DNA of 64,000 nt from Psychroserpens sp. NJDZ02 (GTDB lineage: Bacteria > Bacteroidota > Bacteroidia > Flavobacteriales > Flavobacteriaceae), in NCBI RefSeq assembly GCF_004843725.1, contig NZ_CP039451.1, forward strand, positions 3,974,001-4,038,000. Direction: 5' to 3'. Made by a program: the position numbers and the translations under genes. Shown here piece by piece: positions 1 to 7,188 of this stretch; within the stretch, counting starts at the first letter, position 1; every line of letters begins with the position of its first letter. A model generated the notes under the pieces. The model worked only from the letters and a program-made list of their open reading frames with translations, was not told the origin of the DNA and searched no databases.

Positions 1-45
1 AGTTTAGAAAAAACAAAAACTAAAATTTTTGAAACTACTAAATAA
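1..45 (+). CDS. 3' end of an upstream DUF2931-family gene (partial)
   Basis: The window opens inside a reading frame whose last 14 codons end in KIFETTK and a TAA at 43-45. The following gene ends with almost the same residues (LEKTTIKIFETTK against LEKTKTKIFETTK here). The simplest reading is that the cut gene is a tandem paralogue of the DUF2931 lipoprotein that follows. Only the tail is visible, so the family assignment rests on this match. Confidence 0.6.
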   Translation, partial: SLEKTKTKIFETTK

Positions 46-46
46 A

Positions 47-1099
47 ATGTTTTTAAAAATTCAAATAATAATAGTTTGTTTAGCTTTTCTTAGTTGTAAA
101 AACAAAACAACAGACACAACAAGTGTGATTTTAAATAAAAAAGAACAAAAATTTGATTGGTTACCTACAGAATGTGCTCCAAAAGCTTATCCCATAGAAA
201 TAGTAAATGGAACATTCTCTCTTGATAATAAATTTATAGCTAGTATTCCAAGTGGTGGACGTACTGTAAAAAATGGTTGGGGAAAATTAGGCTCCACCTA
301 CATTGTTGGAGAAGATTTTAAAGCAGTACCAGACCATCTAGATATCACTTGGATGTCTTATGCGGAAAATAAATTTTATAAAGGAAGCTTTAAATTGCCA
401 TACGATAAAATGCTTGCTTTATTTAATGAAACCTTTATAGACAACAACAATGAGCCAGAAAAATACTCAAGAATAGTTTGCGGTATGGCGCCTGGAGGCA
501 TCGTTTCTATTTGGCTTTTAGGTGGTGGTAAAATAACTGAAATTGACCATTTTAAAGCTACTGAAACAGATTTAACTATGAAGGAGTTTAATCCTTCAGG
601 AATACAGGACAGAGAAAAATACGTTAAGGATGCGTTAAATAGTTTAACTGATGAAGCCAAAATTCATCTTCAAAAAGAAGGCATTACTTATGGCTTATGG
701 ACAGAATATAGAAAACGCTATAATTGGAAACCAATTTTTAAACAAGTTATAGAACAAAATTTTCTTGAAGTATTTATAGACTATGTTAATGGTGAACATA
801 TTTTTACCACTGGCGTTAATCCTGAACTTAAAGAATATAATCCGCTAGCTCTACCAAAATACGCAAAATTATATTGGGAAGATGCAAACAAAAATGTATA
901 TCGAAGTAAATTGTATTTTAATGAAGATGAAGTAAAAAAAGCATTTAAAACTATCAATAACACTTCAGAAAACAAAAAATTAGACCTTGTGTTTGAAGTT
1001 GATAAGTACAATGGAAAAATGGAAATTTCATTAAAAAGTGATACAGAGATTATTAAATTAGAAAAAACAACAATTAAAATTTTTGAAACTACTAAATAA
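47..1099 (+). CDS. DUF2931 family lipoprotein
   Basis: A 350-residue protein with a short hydrophobic leader and a lipobox ending in LSC at about residue 17, so it should be a lipoprotein. The middle carries the DUF2931 pattern (WMSYAENKFYKG, then MAPGGIVSIWLLGGG). The molecular function of DUF2931 is unknown. Start: ATG at 47, one base after the stop of the preceding gene; a TTG at 29 is in frame but would overlap that gene and spoil the leader. It sits next to a likely paralogue and five to six bases upstream of the next gene, in what looks like one transcription unit with the PAAR-like/metzincin genes. From family knowledge, DUF2931 genes are often seen near secreted toxins; an immunity or accessory role is inference only. 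Confidence 0.75.
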   Translation: MFLKIQIIIVCLAFLSCKNKTTDTTSVILNKKEQKFDWLPTECAPKAYPIEIVNGTFSLDNKFIASIPSGGRTVKNGWGKLGSTYIVGEDFKAVPDHLDITWMSYAENKFYKGSFKLPYDKMLALFNETFIDNNNEPEKYSRIVCGMAPGGIVSIWLLGGGKITEIDHFKATETDLTMKEFNPSGIQDREKYVKDALNSLTDEAKIHLQKEGITYGLWTEYRKRYNWKPIFKQVIEQNFLEVFIDYVNGEHIFTTGVNPELKEYNPLALPKYAKLYWEDANKNVYRSKLYFNEDEVKKAFKTINNTSENKKLDLVFEVDKYNGKMEISLKSDTEIIKLEKTTIKIFETTK

Positions 1100-1105
1100 T
1101 AACAT

Positions 1106-2218
1106 ATGCGGATAAAAGAAACACTTCTGATCTTATTATTAACACCTTTTTTTACTTTGGCACAACACCCAAATGGAACTAAAAATAAAGGCGCTAAAAA
1201 AAATTCAAAAACTACGGTAACAGTATATAGGACTAGTCTTGAAGTGAAAAATGAAGTTATAGATAGCTCTTTTATCATAGCAGATCATCCTCAAGAATAC
1301 TACAGTGGTTTCTACAAAGAAAACAAACCATATAACGGCTATTTTAAAGACGATAACCGAGATGTTTTTTGGGTTAACTATTACGAATCAGGACAAAAAA
1401 CAAAGCACTACTCTTATGATATATTTGATAATTTAAATGAAGAAGAAAAAAAAGAAATCGAATATGGTTATTCTGAAAATTCTAAAACCATATTAAATAT
1501 CATATCGACTTTTAAAAATGATAAAATTATTGATGGTCAAATTATTGAAAAAATAAAAAATGGATACCTTTCAAAAACATATACTAAAGGGCAATTAATA
1601 GCAATAAATATAGATGTCTTTGCTATACATTACTATAACCGACTAACCTTTAAAATTGTTGATGATAAAATAATATCTTCAAATTTTAAAGATCCTATTT
1701 CCAAAGTCGTCATTTCTAAAAAAGAAGATAAACTGCTATTTCAATTACTAGCTAAAGGGGTTGTTTTAGCCAGTAATAACATGGATGATTGCACCCAAAA
1801 TAAACCAAAACCAAATAGCATTATAAGAATTTTCAAAATTAATACCGATGTAGAATGCCTTGTCTTAAGTAATAACAATAAAGATATGGATGACTACAGA
1901 GGTAACTTTTCGTTTTTAGAAAATCTAGTATTAAACAACAATCCGTCTTCTTTAAAAGACAAAAATAACAGTGAGCTATTAGAACATTATGTAAAAACTA
2001 TAGATATCAAAAACAATAATGATCATACCAACACGCTTCTAATGGCTTATATCACTACAGATAAAAATGGAATAATAGTAGATGGTATGTACTGGACTGA
2101 AGACTCAAATACCATGGGTACTTACACAGCTTATAAAGCAGGTGAAATAATTACAACCGGTAAAGACAACCTGCAAAACTTTCAAATTATTTTAGAAGAC
2201 TATTTTAATACGCTATAA
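1106..2218 (+). CDS. Secreted protein with MORN-like N-terminal segment, unknown function
   Basis: A 370-residue protein with a signal peptide (MRIKETLLILLLTPFFTLAQ, cleavage probably after AQ), so it is exported. Residues about 70-105 (SGFYKENKPYNGYFKDDNRD... then YYESGQKTKHYSY) resemble the MORN_2/YwqK-type repeats found in the large protein downstream at 7189-9381. The rest is a beta-rich, lysine-rich sequence I do not recognise. Its stop TAA shares a base with the ATG of the next gene (TAATG), showing tight translational coupling. Placed in the putative effector island, it may be a periplasmic partner or immunity protein; nothing in the sequence proves this. Confidence 0.65.
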   Translation: MRIKETLLILLLTPFFTLAQHPNGTKNKGAKKNSKTTVTVYRTSLEVKNEVIDSSFIIADHPQEYYSGFYKENKPYNGYFKDDNRDVFWVNYYESGQKTKHYSYDIFDNLNEEEKKEIEYGYSENSKTILNIISTFKNDKIIDGQIIEKIKNGYLSKTYTKGQLIAINIDVFAIHYYNRLTFKIVDDKIISSNFKDPISKVVISKKEDKLLFQLLAKGVVLASNNMDDCTQNKPKPNSIIRIFKINTDVECLVLSNNNKDMDDYRGNFSFLENLVLNNNPSSLKDKNNSELLEHYVKTIDIKNNNDHTNTLLMAYITTDKNGIIVDGMYWTEDSNTMGTYTAYKAGEIITTGKDNLQNFQIILEDYFNTL

Positions 2219-3105
2219 TGGAAAACATATTATCTCATACTACTGAAATTATAAAGTTAAATGGCGAACGCATGCCGCGTCAATACACTGCAGAGATTAG
2301 TCATGAAATAATACAAGGCAATAAGAAGAATAAAACAACTGTAGCTTTAGGTTTTAACCTAACTTATTTAGGGATGACAACCCAAAATATACTAAACTAT
2401 AGACTAAAGGTAGATTTCCGCTATTTTTTAAATGATAAACTAAGTGCTATTAAAAAGTTGAATAAAGCACAGCAAATTGCAGATACTGTATCCACTATTA
2501 ATAATATTCTAGAATTTAAACTAACAAAAAACTTCAAACTGATAAAAGTATCCAATACAGATGATATTAGAATACATTGGATGAAAGTCAAAAGAGACAT
2601 CTTACAAAGGCATCCAGATCTTGAACTTATGACCAAAGATTTTGATTGGCAATTACAAGAAGAAAATATCCAGCAAATATATTTGGACGATAACTTTTAT
2701 AATTTTTTGTTTTCTAATATTTTTTATCACGAATTTGAGAAAGACAAGCCTTTAGTGGAAGCAAAAATAATATCAAATGGTATTGGTACATTCAATATTC
2801 CTATTATTGAAGAAAAAACAATAACTAAACAAGATCGTGCTTTTACAAATGTTACAATAAGTACAATAGCCCAAATTGATGCCGCAAATAAAAAATTTCC
2901 CTTAGAAAAACTTAATGCTTTTATTGGTGATTTACCAACTATAGAGGGTAATCATTACGATTTAGACTTTAGTTATAACGGGCAATATAGTGTCGTACCA
3001 CAACTAGGGTTGGTTACAAATGCAAAATTAAACTATGTCTTTGACATAAAAGATGTGTACAAAAAAACAACCCAAATAACCTTTAACCTAGTAAACAATG
3101 AGTAG
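2218..3105 (+). CDS. Cytosolic protein of unknown family; candidate effector adaptor
   Basis: A 295-residue soluble protein with no signal peptide or membrane segment. It is rich in charged residues, with predicted helical segments around residues 75-150 and a beta-rich C-terminal half. I do not recognise a family. It overlaps the upstream gene by one base and the downstream PAAR-like gene by eight, so the proteins are probably made together. In proteobacterial type VI islands a cytosolic loading adaptor (DUF4123, DUF1795 or DUF2169) sits immediately upstream of or next to the spike and effector genes. By position this protein could do that job, but it shows no visible similarity to those families. 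Confidence 0.6.
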   Translation: MENILSHTTEIIKLNGERMPRQYTAEISHEIIQGNKKNKTTVALGFNLTYLGMTTQNILNYRLKVDFRYFLNDKLSAIKKLNKAQQIADTVSTINNILEFKLTKNFKLIKVSNTDDIRIHWMKVKRDILQRHPDLELMTKDFDWQLQEENIQQIYLDDNFYNFLFSNIFYHEFEKDKPLVEAKIISNGIGTFNIPIIEEKTITKQDRAFTNVTISTIAQIDAANKKFPLEKLNAFIGDLPTIEGNHYDLDFSYNGQYSVVPQLGLVTNAKLNYVFDIKDVYKKTTQITFNLVNNE

Positions 3106-3778
3106 CAAAATATATGTATTAGACGGTGCTTTGTTAGAGTGTAATGAAGGTTTTGCACCTGCCAAATTATTGGTGACTCAAAACCAAAAAGTAAAAATTC
3201 AAGGTAAATTTAAAGCTACGGACATGGATGTTCAAGTACCACAAACTTTTGGGCAATGTAAACTAAAACCCACAAATAGCGGGTATTTACCATGTATTCC
3301 TGCTTTACAAAAATGGACAAAAACCACTAGCAAATCAACATTAGGAAGTTCAAAAAAATGGTTATTTGACGATTCTGAATGTATGTGTGGTACAGGTGGA
3401 AAAATAACTATTACAGATCCTACACAACTAAATTTAGCGGGAAGTATAAAAGAAGAGTTTAAAGACATAGCCATGACTATTCCTGGCGCCATGATGGGTA
3501 ACGATAAAGCACCTAAAGTAATAGAAAGTTATTGGATGGATGAAGCTGGAGATGAAAAAATAGACAAAATTAACTATGGAGAGAAAGCAACTATGTTTGT
3601 TAGAACAGAAAATATAGATTTAGGAGAATCCATTACTGTAAAAGTAAATGAAACCAAAGGTAACAAGATAGATAGTAAAAAAGCACAATTTATATATACA
3701 GGAACTATACAAGAAAATGGTATAGCCAAATTAGAGTTATTAGATACAAAAGAAGACTGGAGTAAAATCAAAGAATAA
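3098..3778 (+). CDS. DUF4280 PAAR-like spike-tip protein with C-terminal Ig-like domain
   Basis: A 226-residue protein. Residues 1-112 match DUF4280 (PAAR-like): it starts with a G-A-x-L-x-C segment (C15), has regularly spaced cysteines C54, C66, C95 and C97, and ends with KITITDPTQ. Residues about 120-226 (starting IESYWMDEAGDEKI) look like the beta-sandwich domain often fused to such tips in Bacteroidota. PAAR-like proteins cap the spike of contractile injection systems and carry or recruit effectors; the cysteines may bind metal at the tip. The gene overlaps the upstream unknown gene by eight bases and lies six bases before the metzincin gene, which strongly suggests the metzincin is its cargo. 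Family assignment is fairly sure; the delivery system is not encoded in the window. Confidence 0.85.
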   Translation: MSSKIYVLDGALLECNEGFAPAKLLVTQNQKVKIQGKFKATDMDVQVPQTFGQCKLKPTNSGYLPCIPALQKWTKTTSKSTLGSSKKWLFDDSECMCGTGGKITITDPTQLNLAGSIKEEFKDIAMTIPGAMMGNDKAPKVIESYWMDEAGDEKIDKINYGEKATMFVRTENIDLGESITVKVNETKGNKIDSKKAQFIYTGTIQENGIAKLELLDTKEDWSKIKE

Positions 3779-3784
3779 TACAAT

Positions 3785-5686
3785 ATGCCAAGAGATAGAG
3801 AATTAATAATGGATATAGAGGTTGCTGGACGCTCTTTTACTAATAAAGAAGAAAAACTATTAGTAACTTCAATAGCGGCAAAACCAATTATTCATTTTAG
3901 AAGACATCCTAAATGGATAGAGTATATGAATGGAACTATTGACGGCACAACACCAACAACTAAAGACGATTTATTATATGGTTTTGATTGGCTGGGTGAT
4001 GAACACTATGATTTTGGTAAAACCAATACTTTAACCGATAGAAAAGGGCGTTATAATTACCTCTTTAATAATGTAAATAATAGTCTTTCAAATCCAAATA
4101 CAAACTCTGGTAGTAAAATTGAAAAATTAATACATGATAGGAGCTATAACAGTGTAGAAACACTTAGTAGAGCAAAAACAAATTTAAAAAATGTATTTAA
4201 ACAAGGAGCAAAAACAAACACAATACATAATAAAGAGTATTTTCCAGCATGGATGGCTTTAAAATATAATCAAGAAGTAAAAATATGTTTAGGTCTAAGA
4301 AATGAAAACCTTTCTACTGCTCCACAATTTGGAGATAACGATGATACCATACATCTAATACCTGAAACTGGTTATGCAAATGCATTCACAATAAGCCCTA
4401 AGCAAATAAAAAAAGCAGACTTAGTATTTGGAAGTGTTGAAATAACTCTTAAATGCATAAAACCTACAAATAAAAATATTAGTATTATTGCTTATCACAC
4501 AGATGGTTTAACTCCAAAAGAAGCTGATGGTTCTATTAATATACAAACTAAAGGAGCCAAAGTTGGAGAACTTAGAATGATGAAAAACAATGAACATTTT
4601 TTCTTAAACATGATCATTGTTAAAGTTAAGCAAAGAAATAATCATTTCAATTCTGGCTTTGGAGCTTTTACAAGCCAAGCAAAAGTAGAAAAGGTATTAC
4701 AAAGAGGATTAGGCCAAGGTATGATTACTTGTTTTTTCTCTACGGATATAATAGATAAAGATGATAGTGGAAATAGACTAAAAAAATCTACGGATGCTAG
4801 TTTAGGAAGCAACGTCGGTAATTATAATAACTACATTAATAACCAATATTTATACAAAAATTATGTTGCCAAGACAGCTACAGATAATACAACCAATGGC
4901 ACTAGTATTAGCGCAGTAAACTATGCTAATTTTAAGGCTAATAAAGCAGCAGTAAAAACACCTTTTGAAACAAAAAAACAATTTTTATTATTTATGCACG
5001 ATTATAGTCATACAGTAGGTACGTCTCAAATAAAAGGAGCTGCCGATGACTTAGATACTCCACAAATTAATACTAAAGGGAAATGGGCTAGTATTTTTGA
5101 TACTGCAGATAAGCAAACACTTATACACGAAACAGCACATACACTTGGTTTACCTCATACTTTTAATATATACACTGATAAAACAAATAAAATTAATTTT
5201 TATCCTCTTATTCCCGTAGGAGCTCCTTCCCAGACTATTGATATTTTTATTAGTAGAAAAAAAGCTGTGTATTTTAAAACTCGTCATTCAAATGCGCAGC
5301 ACCTTTTTATAAAAGGAAGTACGGAAAATATTATGGATTATCCACAAAAAGATCAATGGAATGAGAATAATGTCACACATGCTAGACGTGCAGTTCCAAT
5401 AGGCCGTGTCGCAAATGCAGCAAATTGTTTGTCCAGACCTACAATATATAGAGCGGGATCTGAAAAAGATTTCTATGAAAAAGGAACTGAAATTCCTAAT
5501 CTTAAAAAACGTATTTCATTTTGGCAATGGCAATGGCAAATGATGCAAGCAGATGATGAAATAATAACTAGAGAATTAATTACTCAAATAGAGCCTCTTC
5601 CATTGAATCCTATAGTACCTTTAAAAACAGAACCTATCACTGCAGAGATTCCGGATATCAAAAAAAAACCTATTAAAATTAACTAA
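3785..5686 (+). CDS. Metzincin-type zinc metalloprotease, candidate injected effector
   Basis: A 633-residue protein without a signal peptide. The C-terminal half has the full metzincin zinc site HETAHTLGLPH (H448, E449, H452, G455, H458), followed about 60 residues later by a Met-turn candidate IMDY (M517). This is the layout of astacin/matrixin/pappalysin-like peptidases. Residues about 30-300 contain beta-rich segments (HPKWIEYMNGT, KYNQEVKICLGL) that resemble spike-associated cargo modules, without a family name I can give. The tail after residue 600 is Pro/Lys-rich. The absence of a Sec signal, the DUF4280 gene six bases upstream, and an exported protein overlapping its stop all fit an injected protease effector with a periplasmic partner. 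The zinc site is seen directly; the effector role is inference. Confidence 0.75.
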   Translation: MPRDRELIMDIEVAGRSFTNKEEKLLVTSIAAKPIIHFRRHPKWIEYMNGTIDGTTPTTKDDLLYGFDWLGDEHYDFGKTNTLTDRKGRYNYLFNNVNNSLSNPNTNSGSKIEKLIHDRSYNSVETLSRAKTNLKNVFKQGAKTNTIHNKEYFPAWMALKYNQEVKICLGLRNENLSTAPQFGDNDDTIHLIPETGYANAFTISPKQIKKADLVFGSVEITLKCIKPTNKNISIIAYHTDGLTPKEADGSINIQTKGAKVGELRMMKNNEHFFLNMIIVKVKQRNNHFNSGFGAFTSQAKVEKVLQRGLGQGMITCFFSTDIIDKDDSGNRLKKSTDASLGSNVGNYNNYINNQYLYKNYVAKTATDNTTNGTSISAVNYANFKANKAAVKTPFETKKQFLLFMHDYSHTVGTSQIKGAADDLDTPQINTKGKWASIFDTADKQTLIHETAHTLGLPHTFNIYTDKTNKINFYPLIPVGAPSQTIDIFISRKKAVYFKTRHSNAQHLFIKGSTENIMDYPQKDQWNENNVTHARRAVPIGRVANAANCLSRPTIYRAGSEKDFYEKGTEIPNLKKRISFWQWQWQMMQADDEIITRELITQIEPLPLNPIVPLKTEPITAEIPDIKKKPIKIN

Positions 5687-6777
5687 TGAAAAATTTATTA
5701 ACATTCTTAGTAATTAACTTATTTACAATAACTACAGCCGTATCCCAAACAACAGATATAGATGGATCTGACCCTGATATTACAAAATGTGAAGATATAG
5801 ACTCAATAACCTATTGCTACAACGATAAAAAACAATTATTGAAAAGGATAGATAAGAAAAAACAAAAGATTGAATACTTTACCAATAAAGATATTATTAG
5901 AAATAGTTACTTTAGAATGAGTAGTCCTTGGTATGATTATATCGCTTTTAGTTCTAAAATAAAAACAGAGTATATGTACAAAAGAGAGGATGTTCTCAAT
6001 AGTGATATAGAAAGCTATGGTAAAGGATATTATTTTTACAATTATATAGAGTACGGTACTAGAATTGTTAAAGAATCATTTTTTTATGATTCTGAAACAG
6101 GTGAAAAAAATTCATTTAATGCCGAAAGAGACTTAGAACGAATTGAAAAAGAATTTGATTCTATAAACGCCCTCAATCCTCAACCTATAATTGAAAGGGT
6201 TATACTATATGATAAACGAGATGATGCTGGTTATCCTTTAGAAAGAAAAACACAGATAGGTAAAAATGTAGAGTTACTTAAAATAAAATATCAACCAAAA
6301 ACAGAAACATTACAGTATCGTCTATTTTTAAATGGAATCTTAATCAACGAAAACATCTATCAATTTAACGATCAAAATTTAGTATCAAGCCTATTAAGTA
6401 TTAATTATAATCAAGGAGGAAAGGCTTCTTTAGAAAAAATAAAGTATACTAGAAAAGGATTAGAAGAAGAACGTACATCCTATACATTTTATAACTTTAG
6501 CCAAGTTAAAGCATTACGAAAAGACAAAGGAGATGATTGCTTTTTTAAAATATTATTTAATAAAAAACCTGAAAAATATCTAATCTTAAAGCAGGGCGAT
6601 ATTTATACTACAAAATATAACAAAAGAGGAAATCCCACTAGAGTAAATATTGTAAGCCACAAAACGAAAGAAACTAAGCAATATGCTAAGTTTAAATATG
6701 ATTTAAAAAATAGACTTGTAAAGGAAACTACTTTTAATATTAATGATGAAAAAAGAATATCATCTTATAAATATTAA
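5686..6777 (+). CDS. Exported partner of the metzincin; candidate immunity protein
   Basis: A 363-residue protein with a signal peptide (hydrophobic segment MKNLLTFLVINLFTITTAVSQ), so it should be periplasmic or surface-exposed. The C-terminal half has repeated tyrosine/lysine-rich beta strands (for example YNKRGNPTRV, FKYDLKNRLVKET) reminiscent of YD/MORN-like beta-meanders, but I cannot assign a family. Its ATG overlaps the metzincin stop by one base (TAATG), so the pair are made together. Export of the partner and its position directly after a toxin-like enzyme suggest an immunity protein blocking the protease in the periplasm. A second degraded copy of the junction between the two genes lies just downstream. 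Confidence 0.6.
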   Translation: MKNLLTFLVINLFTITTAVSQTTDIDGSDPDITKCEDIDSITYCYNDKKQLLKRIDKKKQKIEYFTNKDIIRNSYFRMSSPWYDYIAFSSKIKTEYMYKREDVLNSDIESYGKGYYFYNYIEYGTRIVKESFFYDSETGEKNSFNAERDLERIEKEFDSINALNPQPIIERVILYDKRDDAGYPLERKTQIGKNVELLKIKYQPKTETLQYRLFLNGILINENIYQFNDQNLVSSLLSINYNQGGKASLEKIKYTRKGLEEERTSYTFYNFSQVKALRKDKGDDCFFKILFNKKPEKYLILKQGDIYTTKYNKRGNPTRVNIVSHKTKETKQYAKFKYDLKNRLVKETTFNINDEKRISSYKY

Positions 6778-6823
6778 AATATAAAAAGAATTTTCAATAG
6801 CATAGATGGCTAATTAAATAATT

Positions 6824-6950
6824 ACTAGTTCCTTAAACAGAACCTGTAAAAACCGAACCTACTTCTTTAGAGATTCCTGATATCAAAAAAGAACCTATTA
6901 AAATTAACTAATGAAAAATATATTAACATTCTGAGTAATTAGCTTATTAC
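6824..6950 (+). pseudogene. Remnant duplicate of the metzincin-tail / partner-head junction
   Basis: This stretch is a degenerate second copy of the region around 5625-5720. From 6837 to 6911 it encodes 24 residues ending EIPDIKKEPIKIN and TAA, matching the metzincin C-terminus (EIPDIKKKPIKIN). The TAATG overlap is preserved at 6909-6913, and the new ORF reads MKNILTF then TGA, matching MKNLLTF of the partner but stopped at codon 8. Similarity fades before about 6824 (with a small frameshift) and after about 6950. It is the scar of a duplicated effector/partner pair, most of which has been lost. Confidence 0.75.
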
Positions 6951-7188
6951 TGGGAGTATTCCTGCTTAATTCTCTTGATACTGTACTTTTATTAAAACCA
7001 ATAATTTTGGATTTGTGTAATAGTTATTCCGGTCTCTAATAATGCAGAGATTTGATACCTTTGTAATGAGGTCAATTACTTGTAATGTTTCATCCAAAAC
7101 GAATATAAATATTGAGCCTAAAATAGATAAGACTAACGCCATATATTTTAAATATTCATGTTGCACTTATAACTTTAAATTGGAAACT
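6951..7188. other. Non-coding spacer after the duplication scar
   Basis: I see no convincing gene. A 66-codon minus-strand frame (6966-7166) contains one hydrophobic stretch and could be a gene fragment, but it has no recognisable motif and no neighbours in its orientation. The next gene's real start is the ATG at 7189; the reading frame is open back to 7042 but the extra residues do not resemble a leader. Confidence 0.4.

Noticed and set aside
781..1278. 165-codon - strand ORF across the DUF2931 gene boundary
   Set aside because: Shadow of two well-supported + strand genes with signal sequences; no promoter or terminator in its direction.
6966..7166. 66-codon - strand ORF with a hydrophobic stretch
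   Set aside because: No family, no neighbours in its orientation and no start-site signals. It could be a fragment but cannot be supported as a gene.
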